From the NCBI GenBank assembly GCA_050305515.1, contig JBNLFL010000038.1, positions 1 through 64,000 of the forward strand: a DNA stretch of 64,000 nt, given 5' to 3'. The position numbers and the translations under genes were made by a program. The notes under the pieces are model-generated. The model did not search any database. It was not told the origin of the DNA and saw only the letters and a program-made list of their open reading frames with translations. Below are positions 16,564 to 24,862 of this stretch, piece after piece. The stretch is from JAFGUB01 sp050305515 (GTDB lineage Bacteria; Campylobacterota; Campylobacteria; Campylobacterales; Sulfurimonadaceae). Position 1 is the first letter of the stretch. The number at the start of each line of letters is the position of its first letter.

Positions 16564-18324
16564 TTGAGAACCCATTATTGTACTGAACTCAGCGAAGCCC
16601 ATATCGGACAGGACGTCGTCCTCTCCGGCTGGGCGAACAGCTACCGTGACCATGGCGGCATTATCTTTATCGACCTGCGCGACAAGAGCGGTCTGATCCA
16701 GCTGGTCAACGACCCCGCCGACAGTGAAAGCGCCCATAAAGTGGCTAACGAAGTGCGTGACGAATTCGTCCTGATCGCCAAGGGAAAAGTGCGCCATCGC
16801 GGCGAAGGCCTGGTCAATCCGCGTCTGAAAACCGGAGCGATCGAGGTCATTGTGCATGAACTCATCATCGAAAACCGCAGTGCTCCGGTTCCGTTTGTTA
16901 TCGGTGATCCCAATGTCGGTGAAGAGACGAAGCTCAAATACCGCTACCTTGACCTGCGCTCCCCTGCTTCGTATGAGACATTCAAAGTCCGTTCCAAAGC
17001 TTCCATTGCCACGCGCAATGTCCTTGACAAGCTCGGTTTTCTGGAAGTGGAAACCCCGATTCTCACCAAATCGACGCCTGAAGGCGCGCGTGACTACCTT
17101 GTACCCAGCCGTGTTCACAGCGGCGAGTTTTATGCCCTGCCCCAGTCTCCGCAGCTTTTCAAGCAGCTTCTGATGGTTGGCGGCTTTGACCGCTATTTCC
17201 AGATTGCCAAATGTTTCCGTGACGAAGACCTGCGTGCCGACCGTCAGCCTGAATTTACCCAGATCGACGTTGAGATGAGTTTCTGTGATCAGGAAGACGT
17301 TATCGGGGTCGCTGAAGAACTGATCCAGGGTATCTTCGCCTCTGCCGGTTATGATGTAAAGCCGCCATTCAACCGCATGACCTACGCTACGGCTATGGAA
17401 GTGTACGGCTCGGACAAACCGGATATGCGTTACGGACTTGAGATGGTCGATGTGATCGACATCTTTGCACGCTGCGACAACGAAGTATTCACTTCCATCG
17501 CGTCAAACCCCAAGATGAACCGCATCAAAGCCCTGCGCGTTCCGGGTGCGGATCTGGTCTTCTCCAAACGCGAAATGAAAAGCTTTGAAGACTATGTTCG
17601 TCAGTTCGGTGCCAAAGGTCTGGGCTATTTCCAGATGAAAGAGGACGGCATTAAGGGACCTCTGACAAAATTCTTCAGCGAAGAAGATCTGAATCTGCTC
17701 ATCGAGCGTACCGGTATGGAAGTGGGCGACGTCGTCTTCTTCGGTGCGGGTGACAAGAAAACGGTCTGGGATTACATGGGACGTTTCCGTATTTTCCTGG
17801 CGGAGCATGAGAAAATGAACCTTATCGACAAAGACCGTTTCGAGTTTTTGTGGGTTGTCGACTTCCCGATGTTTGAAATCGAAGACGGTCGCGTCAAAGC
17901 GCTGCACCACCCCTTTACCATGCCAAAAGATCTCAATCATGAGCATGTTGAGGATATCGAGTCAATCGCCTATGACATTGTTCTTAACGGTGTCGAACTC
18001 GGCGGCGGATCGATCCGTATTCATAAAGAGGCGATCCAGAGTAAAATCTTTGAACTTCTGGGGATTGAAGAGGACGAAGCCCGTGAAAAATTCGGCTTCC
18101 TGCTCGATGCGCTCAAATTCGGTGCACCGCCGCACGGTGGATTTGCTATCGGCTTTGACCGTCTTGTGATGCTTCTGACCAAAAAAGAGAGCATCCGCGA
18201 CGTTATCGCATTCCCGAAAACGCAAAAGGCTTCCTGTATCCTCACTTCAGCACCGAGCGAAGTCGATCCGACGCAGCTGCGCGACCTTCACATCAGACTG
18301 CGTGACAAACCGACGGGCAAGTAG
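16564..18324 (+). CDS. aspS: Aspartyl-tRNA synthetase (probably Asp/Asn-type)
   Basis: The 586-residue class II synthetase begins RTHYCTELSEAHIGQDVVLSGW, an OB-fold anticodon-binding domain (split here over two motifs). Motif 2 is FRDEDLRADRQPEFTQID, a GAD insertion domain follows in the middle, and motif 3 is GFAIGFDRLVMLL. TTG at 16564 is chosen because GAGGA lies eight bases upstream; an alternative TTG at 16549 has none. Many Campylobacterota AspRS also charge tRNA-Asn for GatCAB; that is a family expectation, not seen here. Confidence 0.95.
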   Translation: MRTHYCTELSEAHIGQDVVLSGWANSYRDHGGIIFIDLRDKSGLIQLVNDPADSESAHKVANEVRDEFVLIAKGKVRHRGEGLVNPRLKTGAIEVIVHELIIENRSAPVPFVIGDPNVGEETKLKYRYLDLRSPASYETFKVRSKASIATRNVLDKLGFLEVETPILTKSTPEGARDYLVPSRVHSGEFYALPQSPQLFKQLLMVGGFDRYFQIAKCFRDEDLRADRQPEFTQIDVEMSFCDQEDVIGVAEELIQGIFASAGYDVKPPFNRMTYATAMEVYGSDKPDMRYGLEMVDVIDIFARCDNEVFTSIASNPKMNRIKALRVPGADLVFSKREMKSFEDYVRQFGAKGLGYFQMKEDGIKGPLTKFFSEEDLNLLIERTGMEVGDVVFFGAGDKKTVWDYMGRFRIFLAEHEKMNLIDKDRFEFLWVVDFPMFEIEDGRVKALHHPFTMPKDLNHEHVEDIESIAYDIVLNGVELGGGSIRIHKEAIQSKIFELLGIEEDEAREKFGFLLDALKFGAPPHGGFAIGFDRLVMLLTKKESIRDVIAFPKTQKASCILTSAPSEVDPTQLRDLHIRLRDKPTGK

Positions 18325-18351
18325 CGATTGCTACGCTCGCGCAATAGCTAC
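18321..18351 (+). terminator. Hairpin at the aspS stop codon
   Basis: GTAGCGATTGC (18321-18331) pairs with GCAATAGCTAC (18341-18351) with one mismatch around a nine-base loop. The aspS stop lies inside the stem. No T-run follows, so it is more likely a processing or attenuation hairpin before the kinase genes than a full terminator. Confidence 0.45.
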
Positions 18352-18377
18352 CATAACTCCAACAAAGTGAGTCATCC

Positions 18378-18950
18378 ATGAAACAGCTTTTTTTGATTAT
18401 CGGAGCGCCGGGATCAGGTAAAACGACCGATGCCGCGTTGATCGCTTCACACCAGAGCGAACGTATCGCGCACTACTCTACCGGTGATATGCTGCGTGCG
18501 GAAGTCTCCAGCGGCAGCGAGCGCGGGAAAATCATTGATTCGTTTATTTCAAAAGGGCTGATTGTCCCTATTGACATTGCGATTGAGACGATTGTGGGCG
18601 CCATTAAAAACGCATCAACCGACGTGGTCATTCTCGATGGCTATCCGCGCAGTATCGAGCAGATGGAAGCGCTTGAAAACTACCTGGGTGAAACGTCGGA
18701 CCTGCGCCTTGAGAGCGTCATTGAAGTCAAGGTAAGCGAAGCGGTCGCCCGTGAACGTGTCCTTGGCCGTGCACGCGGCGCTGATGACAATGATGAGGTT
18801 TTCAATAACCGCATGCGTATCTACTCTGAACCTTTGGCGGAGATCCAGTCTTTTTACAAGGCTAAAAATCTTTTACATGTAATCGACGGCGAACGGAGCA
18901 TCGAAGCCATCGTCGATGAGATGGAAACATTTATTGCATCCAAAATTTAA
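18378..18950 (+). CDS. Short-form adenylate kinase-like nucleoside monophosphate kinase
   Basis: The 190-residue P-loop kinase has Walker A GAPGSGKTTDAA, the NMP-binding motif YSTGDMLRAEV, VILDGYPRS and a minimal LID (GRARGADDNDEVFNNRMRIY, split across the loop). A short-LID enzyme of this kind is what I recall as Adk in Campylobacter and relatives. A second, long-LID adenylate kinase follows 27 bp downstream, so the two paralogues may divide substrates or conditions. One TTACATGTAA lies within the gene at 18873-18882, read as Leu-His-Val. Confidence 0.85.
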   Translation: MKQLFLIIGAPGSGKTTDAALIASHQSERIAHYSTGDMLRAEVSSGSERGKIIDSFISKGLIVPIDIAIETIVGAIKNASTDVVILDGYPRSIEQMEALENYLGETSDLRLESVIEVKVSEAVARERVLGRARGADDNDEVFNNRMRIYSEPLAEIQSFYKAKNLLHVIDGERSIEAIVDEMETFIASKI

Positions 18951-18977
18951 TTCCAAACCATATCAAGGAGTCACCCT

Positions 18978-19625
18978 ATGAACATCATTTTACTTGGAGC
19001 ACCCGGCGCAGGCAAAGGGACTCAGGCACAGTTTCTGACCAAAGCGTTTAACATTCCGCAGATCTCCACAGGCGACATGCTGCGCGCGGCAATCAAAGAG
19101 GGAACGGAACTGGGCAAGCTGGCAAAAGCCGCTATTGATGCCGGGGCGTTGGTCACGGATGAGATCATTATCGGTCTGGTCAAAGAGCGTATTGCTGCCG
19201 ATGACTGTAAAAACGGTTTTCTGTTCGATGGCTTTCCGCGTACGATTGTTCAGGCGGATGCCGTGAAAGATGCGGGCATCAAAATCGACGCCGTTGTCGA
19301 GATTGACGTTGCCGATGAAGAGATCGTCAAACGCATGTCCGGCCGCCGTGCCCACCTCGCATCGGGCAGAACCTATCATGTTGTCTACAATCCGCCAAAA
19401 GTCGAAGGCAAAGACGACATCACCGGTGAAGATTTGGTGCAGCGTGACGATGACAAAGAAGAGGTCGTCAAAGACCGCCTCAAAGTGTATCATGAGCAGA
19501 CGCAGCCCCTTGTTGATTACTACAAGGCAATGGCTGCTGAAGATGCAAGCGTCAAATACGTTCGTGTTGACGGAACGCAGGAGATCTCAAGCGTTCAGGC
19601 GACTATCATTTCTCAACTCTCTTAA
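18978..19625 (+). CDS. adk: Adenylate kinase, long form with LID domain
   Basis: The 215-residue enzyme interconverts ATP+AMP with 2 ADP. It shows GAPGAGKGTQA (Walker A), ISTGDMLRAAI, FLFDGFPRT and a full LID domain beginning GRRAHLASGRTYHVVYNPP. The LID lacks the four cysteines of zinc-containing forms. AAGGAG lies just upstream of ATG 18978. It is directly downstream of a short-form paralogue, an uncommon tandem. Confidence 0.95.
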   Translation: MNIILLGAPGAGKGTQAQFLTKAFNIPQISTGDMLRAAIKEGTELGKLAKAAIDAGALVTDEIIIGLVKERIAADDCKNGFLFDGFPRTIVQADAVKDAGIKIDAVVEIDVADEEIVKRMSGRRAHLASGRTYHVVYNPPKVEGKDDITGEDLVQRDDDKEEVVKDRLKVYHEQTQPLVDYYKAMAAEDASVKYVRVDGTQEISSVQATIISQLS

Positions 19626-19634
19626 CGACCCCAA

Positions 19635-19663
19635 GCATTACATGTAACCATTACATGTAATGC
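19635..19663. repeat. Perfect 13-bp inverted repeat made of two TTACATGTAA palindromes
   Basis: GCATTACATGTAA (19635-19647) and TTACATGTAATGC (19651-19663) are exact inverse complements separated by CCA. It can form a 13-bp hairpin with a three-base loop, or a cruciform, ten bases after the adk stop. No T-run follows. It could stabilise the adk mRNA end or be a double protein-binding site. Confidence 0.95.
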
Positions 19664-19750
19664 CCTTGCCTCTATCTCCCATACTTCTTATCCTGTAAAA
19701 CATAAACATTTCCTCATACCATGTCGCATTTCATACGCAACCATGTAGAT

Positions 19751-19782
19751 ATTACAAAAATATAAATCATTATATTTGTAAT
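19751..19782. promoter_or_regulatory. Operator-like inverted repeat upstream of the resolvase-like gene
   Basis: ATTACAAAAATATAA (19751-19765) and TTATATTTGTAAT (19770-19782) form a near-perfect inverted repeat with one extra base, in a very AT-rich 150-bp stretch before the gene at 19852. It could be a site for autoregulation by that DNA-binding protein. Confidence 0.4.
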
Positions 19783-19851
19783 AATATAAATACTAAATAC
19801 AATTTAAATATGATAATATTACCTATTTAAATCCATAAAAAAAGGGCCAAT

Positions 19852-20424
19852 ATGCTTTATGGAGCACTGTTTCAAGGGATTGAAGTGCCTCTTGATAAAC
19901 AAAAGTTTGCTTTGTTGGAATATTTCAATTCGCAACGTCTGGGCAATGGTGACTTTTTAACACTGCTTCCGGAAAGCGCCTGTGATGTTCTGGAGCAGAA
20001 ACTGACACAGGATGCGACACTCGTGCTGCCGACACTCTCAGCACTTGCCACTACCCTGCCACCCATCATGACACTGCTGGAATCGTTGCTGAAGCGATCC
20101 GTAACCATTATTATTGTCGACGTGAATGTCAAGATCGAACCCGGATCGACATCAACCACGGAACTCCTGCATCTATTGAATCTCTGCCATGAACAGCAAA
20201 AACAGCGTAGCACCTTAGTGCGCCGCAGTCGATTGAAACAGCGCGGTGTCAAAGTAGGACGAAAAGAAGGTGTGCTTATCAAAAGTATCTTTGATCCGCA
20301 TCGTGCTAAAATAGAAGAACTCTATACACTCGGGCTTTCAATGAAAAAAATTGTTGAAAACATTCAAATCGGGACACAGCAGTCTCTTTATCACTACATC
20401 AAGTCACGGGGCATTGAGCGATGA
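19852..20424 (+). CDS. Resolvase-like DNA-binding protein lacking the catalytic serine
   Basis: The 190 residues follow the layout of small serine recombinases. The N-terminal strand is MLYGALFQ where active enzymes have YGYxRVS, then DKQKFALLEYFN. The core has LVLPTLSALATTLPPIMTLL followed by LKRSVTIIIVDVNV, a long helix, and VGRKEG leading into a Hin-like helix-turn-helix (IEELYTLGLSMKKIVENI, then SLYHYIKSRGI). The catalytic serine and the arginine before it are absent, so strand exchange is unlikely and a DNA-binding or regulatory role is inferred. Its stop overlaps the next gene by four bases. Confidence 0.65.
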   Translation: MLYGALFQGIEVPLDKQKFALLEYFNSQRLGNGDFLTLLPESACDVLEQKLTQDATLVLPTLSALATTLPPIMTLLESLLKRSVTIIIVDVNVKIEPGSTSTTELLHLLNLCHEQQKQRSTLVRRSRLKQRGVKVGRKEGVLIKSIFDPHRAKIEELYTLGLSMKKIVENIQIGTQQSLYHYIKSRGIER

Positions 20425-21167
20425 TAACGTCACCACACTTTTATGCGGTCATTATTGGTACCGAAATACTCAATGCGAGACGTCAGGACAAACACTTTGC
20501 TTTTGTTCAGGAGGCCCTGATGGCACGCGGACACAAGCTTCACGGCGTCTTTATTGTCAATGACCACCCTGCCCTGCTTCGTAATGTTTTCGAGATGATA
20601 CGCAATGATCCCGACGCGGTGATGTTCAGCTTTGGAGGTATCGGTTCGACTCCGGATGATTTGACGCGGGAGATAGCTGCGGAGATCTTTACATGTAAAG
20701 ACGTGACACGCCATAAAGCGTTTGAACGTGACATCATTGAACGCTTTGGGGACGCGGCCTATCCGCACAGGATTCACATGGCAGACCTTCCTGAGCATGC
20801 AGAGCTTTTGCAAAATCCGGTGAATAATATGTCAGGTTTCTATCTGGAAGAGCGCTACTTTTTTACGCCGGGATTTCCAAATATGGCGCATCCGATGATT
20901 ATTGAAGCACTTGAACGCTTTTATCCGAAAAACGAAAAACCCCTGCATCGGAGAACACTTCTGGCAGAAACGAGTGAAAACACCCTGATTGATGTGATGC
21001 AGACCCTCCCTGAATCCGTCGAGTTCTCATCTTTGCCCATGTTGATTGAGGGTGTTCCCAGAGTAGAAATATCGGTAGCCCACAGTGACGCAGCTGTTGC
21101 GGAAGTGGCACTGAAGCGTTTCAAAGAAAAGCTTGAAAATCTGAAAATTTCCTACACACTCCTGTAA
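20421..21167 (+). CDS. CinA/MoaB-like molybdopterin-binding domain protein
   Basis: The 248-residue protein starts ITSPHFYAVIIGTEILNARRQDKH, the MoCF_biosynth fold of competence/damage-inducible CinA (given here as one continuous N-terminal strand-loop region), then FSFGGIGSTPDDLTREIAAE, matching the GGxGxTxDD motif. The C-terminal deamidase domain of full CinA is absent, as in the short 'competence/damage-inducible protein A' family. Its natural substrate is uncertain. It is translationally coupled to the resolvase-like gene (ATGA overlap). Confidence 0.8.
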   Translation: MITSPHFYAVIIGTEILNARRQDKHFAFVQEALMARGHKLHGVFIVNDHPALLRNVFEMIRNDPDAVMFSFGGIGSTPDDLTREIAAEIFTCKDVTRHKAFERDIIERFGDAAYPHRIHMADLPEHAELLQNPVNNMSGFYLEERYFFTPGFPNMAHPMIIEALERFYPKNEKPLHRRTLLAETSENTLIDVMQTLPESVEFSSLPMLIEGVPRVEISVAHSDAAVAEVALKRFKEKLENLKISYTLL

Positions 21168-21272
21168 ATGCCACTTTTCTGACATTAAATTTTTTAAAAA
21201 TTCGTATTGATTTATAATTTTTTCTTAAAATAGACGATATAGTTTAAAGAAGTATAAAAAAAGGAGATACAG

Positions 21273-21404
21273 ATGCTGCTCATGCTGCTTACGATGATAC
21301 TGGTGATTGTTATTGCTCTGTATCTCGTTTATCGTCATAAGAGAGTGCTCTGGAATAAAAAAATCCATCAGCACCACAAAAAGAATTACACGTTTAAAAT
21401 CTAG
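21273..21404 (+). CDS. 43-residue single-pass membrane protein
   Basis: ATG at 21273 follows AAGGAGATAC, a strong ribosome site. The product has one helix (LMLLTMILVIVIALYLVY) and then a basic, histidine-rich tail (RHKRVLWNKKIHQHHKKN). Its TAG shares the CTAG palindrome with the TAG of the convergent EAL/HDOD gene (21401-21404). No family is recognised. Small proteins of this build often regulate or anchor larger membrane complexes. Confidence 0.7.
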   Translation: MLLMLLTMILVIVIALYLVYRHKRVLWNKKIHQHHKKNYTFKI

Positions 21405-22672
21405 TCCGCAATCATGGCATCATATTTAAGTGATGCCTCCAGCTCGTTGACGTGACTCATTGACTCTGATGCTATCAGTGCAATCGCATCGCGATCAAGC
21501 CGATATTTTTCAATAAAAGCTTCAATATTGGCGCTTCGCAGCTGCTCAATATCTCTAACGAGATTATAAATTTCTCCCAACTGCCCTTTCCCGTAAAGCA
21601 GCGCATCTCGAACAACGTCATCGACATTGAGCTCATTGAGGATCATCTCTTTTGAAACGGAAAAAAGTGTGTCCGAGAGGGACAGAACCGCAACAAAATA
21701 GGCTTCACTGCGATACTCCTTGGAAGCATCAGGCGCAACTTTTTCAACCAGTTTCGTCATCAGCTCGGTACGATTTTTAACCATCAGAAGCAGAGGCGAA
21801 TCCATGCTGGGATTATTGACAATCGATTTGGCATAGATCATCAACAACAGCCATTCCATGAGTTTTTGACGTCCCAGCAGCGTTAAAATATGCTTGATGG
21901 AAGTGAGTTTCTGCTTGAAATGGAAAGCTCCCGAATTGATAAACTTTAACAGCTGTATGGTTAATGCATAATTGTGTTCAAATTCCGTAACGATCGTATC
22001 GACTTCGGTACTTTCACTCATTAGCATGGAGGTCAGGCGCAGGACACTGACCTGAGATACGTCGAGCGTCGCATGATTCATGATTTTCGGTTTGGCAAAA
22101 TAAAAGCCCTGAAAACCGTCAAAACCAAGAGCTTTGCACTGTTCAAACTCTTCAGTACTTTCTACATTGGCGGCAATTTTGAAACCTTTGAAACCCTGGA
22201 GCTTTGGCAACATCTGCTCTATGAGGTTTAAGCCGGTCCGCGCCACATCGATTTTGACATAATCGAGGATCCCCAAAACATCTTGATAGCGTATGAGATT
22301 CTCTTCCGTCAGGGCGATATCGTTAAGCGCCAGACGGTATCCCTGCTGATGGAGCTTTGTTAATCGTTCCAGCACTGCGGCATCAATATTAACCTGCTCC
22401 AGCACCGCGATGACAAAATACTCTTTCGGAATTGAAAAAATAAGATCATGCATTAAAAATGAGCGATCCGCCTTGATCAGTGCGCTATGATCCCCAACAA
22501 TATTTTTAAGTCCGAATTTATTCAGTACTGTCGTCAGGACTGAAGCCGTAGCGTAACGATCGTCGATAAACTCACTATCATGGTTGCGATCAAGATAAAA
22601 CAGATCATACAGCACCGTTTTTTCCTGACGGTCAAGAATCGGCTGACGGCTTAAAAATGCGTTGGAATCCAT
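21401..22672 (-). CDS. EAL-HDOD domain signalling protein (YuxH-like)
   Basis: The 423-residue protein begins FLSRQPILDRQ, the N-terminus typical of YuxH-like EAL-HDOD proteins. The EAL half is degenerate: VIAVLEQV keeps a glutamate, but DDFG is replaced by NDIAL, while KIDVA and GFQGFYFAKP remain. Cyclic-di-GMP hydrolysis is therefore doubtful and binding more likely. The second half is an HDOD domain (LLKFINSGAFHFKQKLTSIKH is its core, listed to 21 residues across two helices), usually a protein-interaction module for motility or stress signalling. It is a single-gene unit. Confidence 0.85.
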   Translation of the reverse strand: MDSNAFLSRQPILDRQEKTVLYDLFYLDRNHDSEFIDDRYATASVLTTVLNKFGLKNIVGDHSALIKADRSFLMHDLIFSIPKEYFVIAVLEQVNIDAAVLERLTKLHQQGYRLALNDIALTEENLIRYQDVLGILDYVKIDVARTGLNLIEQMLPKLQGFKGFKIAANVESTEEFEQCKALGFDGFQGFYFAKPKIMNHATLDVSQVSVLRLTSMLMSESTEVDTIVTEFEHNYALTIQLLKFINSGAFHFKQKLTSIKHILTLLGRQKLMEWLLLMIYAKSIVNNPSMDSPLLLMVKNRTELMTKLVEKVAPDASKEYRSEAYFVAVLSLSDTLFSVSKEMILNELNVDDVVRDALLYGKGQLGEIYNLVRDIEQLRSANIEAFIEKYRLDRDAIALIASESMSHVNELEASLKYDAMIAD

Positions 22673-22758
22673 ATTATTCCCTCACTAAGATAAACATTTG
22701 TCGATTGTATCATTATTTTTTCAAATTTTTTATTTCCGGGAAAGAGAAAAGCTCAAAT

Positions 22759-22786
22759 GATATTATATAATACGCTATATAGTATC
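22759..22786. promoter_or_regulatory. Inverted-repeat operator overlapping the promoter of the RHH gene
   Basis: GATATTATATA (22759-22769) and TATATAGTATC (22776-22786) are inverse repeats with one mismatch and a six-base loop. TATAAT within 22764-22771 looks like the -10 box. A repressor here would block transcription, which fits autoregulation by the small DNA-binding protein encoded 12 bp downstream. Confidence 0.5.
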
Positions 22787-22798
22787 AGGATCTGCCCG

Positions 22799-22987
22799 AT
22801 GAAACCAAAAGATGAAATCACCAGAAGTCTTCTGATTGACCGGAATACCTGGGATGAAGCGATGCGCTATTCCCGTCAGCGCTACAAGATGAGCCTGAGC
22901 AAAGTCGTCGAACATCTGCTGCAAGAGTGGCTTGCCAAAGAGAAACGCAAACCGCTTGATAATGAAAATCAGGGTAAGTTTTTTTAA
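22799..22987 (+). CDS. Small ribbon-helix-helix-like regulator
   Basis: The 62-residue product reads DEITRSLLIDRNTWDEAMRY, then SRQRYKMSLSKVVEHLLQEW: a short beta-strand, then two helices, as in Arc/MetJ-type regulators. ATG 22799 is chosen over a longer frame from 22757 because the latter would start inside the promoter inverted repeat, and AGGAT precedes 22799. No toxin partner is next to it; the downstream gene is convergent. DNA binding is inferred from the fold pattern only. Confidence 0.6.
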   Translation: MKPKDEITRSLLIDRNTWDEAMRYSRQRYKMSLSKVVEHLLQEWLAKEKRKPLDNENQGKFF

Positions 22988-22998
22988 TTTGCAAACCG

Positions 22999-23472
22999 CT
23001 AGAGTTCACCGCCAAGCAGTTCGAACATGACCCGTTTGCGCATCTTTCGCGCAAAATCGATTGCCTTGAAGCCTTTATTGTCCTGAGCTTCAATATCGGC
23101 GCCTTTTTCCAAAAGGGTTTTTGCCATATCCAGCCGCGAATAGCAGACTGCGGCCATCAAGGGTGTAAAACGGCTTCTGCGGCGCGTTTGGTTTACATCG
23201 ATACCTGCATCGACAAGCTTGTGAAAGAGTGCCGGATGGTTGTAGGTAATCGTATAATCGAAGATACTCACCCCCTCTTCATCAAAATCATCGGTGTCGG
23301 CACCCGATGCGATCAGCAGATCGATAATCGCTTCGTCGCAATGCATTTTAAGTGAGAGTGCCAGCACCGATTCGTCATGTTCATTGGAGGCGTTCACATC
23401 GGCACCGTTTTTAATATACTGTTTGACGCCAATAAGGTCGTTTGATTCAAAAAGCTGAATCCATGTATCCAC
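22999..23472 (-). CDS. Ankyrin-repeat protein
   Basis: The 157-residue protein is built of four to five ankyrin repeats: LIGVKQYIKNGADVNASNE, AIIDLLIASGADTDDFDE, LFHKLVDAGIDVNQTRR, MAKTLLEKGADIEAQDNKG and then AIDFA. No signal peptide or enzyme domain is present, so it is probably a cytoplasmic binding protein with an unknown partner. It is convergent with the RHH-like gene, 11 bp apart. Confidence 0.9.
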   Translation of the reverse strand: MDTWIQLFESNDLIGVKQYIKNGADVNASNEHDESVLALSLKMHCDEAIIDLLIASGADTDDFDEEGVSIFDYTITYNHPALFHKLVDAGIDVNQTRRRSRFTPLMAAVCYSRLDMAKTLLEKGADIEAQDNKGFKAIDFARKMRKRVMFELLGGEL

Positions 23473-23602
23473 GTTAAAAATCCTTTGCGCAATTCTCGGC
23501 AGTATAACATTCCTACTTCAAAAGAAGCTCACCTTAAAAGGCTTTCTTTAGGGTTTAAGCCAGCACTATGTTAAAATTTCAAAAATTTACAAAAGGGAAT
23601 CC

Positions 23603-24799
23603 ATGGAAGTGATCGAAACCACCGATGCATTTAAAGAAAAAATTGAATCTATCAAAGCGACTGCCGGCTATAAAGACCCGCTGGCATTCGGTATTTGCCG
23701 TGTCGACTTTGGACAGCTCAATACCGACAAGGTCCTTCAGGCTACCTACCCCGTCGTCAACTGGAATGAGAATTTCGGCAGCGCAGCACTTTTTATCGAA
23801 GCGCTCCGTGAGCAGGGAATTGCTGTTGATTTCAGCGCCAATGAAGTAGTCGCAAATGTCAATCTCGAATTTCTCAAAAGCTGTCTCAATGCATTTACAC
23901 CCTATGCTGATGAAGCTTATGGCGATGCCCATCGCAACATTCAGGTGGTTTCGGCGCTTTACAACCAAATCAGGGAAAACGGTATGCGCGAAGGCGAATT
24001 TCGCGTGGTATTTCTCTTCAACGATGCGCCATGCCAGAGTGTCGAAGCGACGTACCTGAAACTTTATGCGCTTTCACTTGCCAAAGTGCCGCTTCGCAGC
24101 ATCAATCTTACCGGTGCTTTCGGCGCGCTTCCCAACGTTGCATGGTCATCAGGTACGCCAATTGAACTGGCATGGCTGCGCGAATATGAAATTGAACTCA
24201 AATTTTCAGGAGAGTATCCGCATATCGATTTTGTAGATAAATTTCCACGCTTCCTGCAGCACATCATCCCTGCAGACAATACCCGTATCCTTGATACCTC
24301 AAAAGTACGTTTCGGAGCACAGCTGCATGCAGGAACCACCGTCATGCCGGGTGCAAGTTACATTAACTTCAACGCCGGAACAACCGGTATCAGCATGGTC
24401 GAAGGACGCATTTCAAGCTCAGCCATTGTAGGCGACGGTTCTGATGTCGGCGGAGGTGCCTCGATCCTTGGTGTGCTTAGCGGTACTGATGGCAATCCGA
24501 TCTCTATCGGCAAGAACTGCCTGCTGGGTGCCAACTCGGTTTGCGGTATTCCACTGGGTGACGGTTGTATTATCGATGCGGGCATTTCGATTCTGGAGGG
24601 AACCAAGATTACTATCTATCCTGAACAACTTGAGAAAATCAAGCTTGCAAACCCCGACAAAAGCCTTGAGGGATCTACCTTTAAAGGTAAAACACTCGCC
24701 GGCCTTAACGGTCTGCATTTTCGACAGAACTCGCTTACAGGAGAGCTCACTGCGAGCCGTTCCACACGCGAAGTCAAACTCAACGCCGATCTGCACTAA
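23603..24799 (+). CDS. dapD: 2,3,4,5-tetrahydropyridine-2,6-dicarboxylate N-succinyltransferase
   Basis: The 398-residue enzyme transfers succinyl from succinyl-CoA in lysine/diaminopimelate synthesis, feeding peptidoglycan. The length matches the long DapD form of Campylobacterota rather than the 274-residue E. coli form. The C-terminal half is a left-handed beta-helix with hexapeptide repeats (VRFGAQLHAGTTVMPGASYI, ISSSAIVGDGSDVGGGASIL, ISIGKNCLLGANSVCGIPLG). AAAAGGGA precedes ATG 23603. Confidence 0.93.
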   Translation: MEVIETTDAFKEKIESIKATAGYKDPLAFGICRVDFGQLNTDKVLQATYPVVNWNENFGSAALFIEALREQGIAVDFSANEVVANVNLEFLKSCLNAFTPYADEAYGDAHRNIQVVSALYNQIRENGMREGEFRVVFLFNDAPCQSVEATYLKLYALSLAKVPLRSINLTGAFGALPNVAWSSGTPIELAWLREYEIELKFSGEYPHIDFVDKFPRFLQHIIPADNTRILDTSKVRFGAQLHAGTTVMPGASYINFNAGTTGISMVEGRISSSAIVGDGSDVGGGASILGVLSGTDGNPISIGKNCLLGANSVCGIPLGDGCIIDAGISILEGTKITIYPEQLEKIKLANPDKSLEGSTFKGKTLAGLNGLHFRQNSLTGELTASRSTREVKLNADLH

Positions 24800-24835
24800 T
24801 CTGCCGCTCTTACGCAACCTTCAGATTTTCAGGGC

Positions 24836-24841
24836 TATAAT
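24836..24841 (+). promoter_or_regulatory. -10 box (TATAAT) before the short flagellar-like gene
   Basis: TATAAT 22 bp upstream of ATG 24863, with AGGAG between, would give a very short leader. Confidence 0.4.
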
Positions 24842-24862
24842 GGATTCCATCAGGAGTCCATT

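Noticed and set aside
16426..17118. 230-residue frame antisense to aspS and over the nadK promoter
   Set aside because: No start signal, overlaps aspS coding, and would remove the divergent promoter region.
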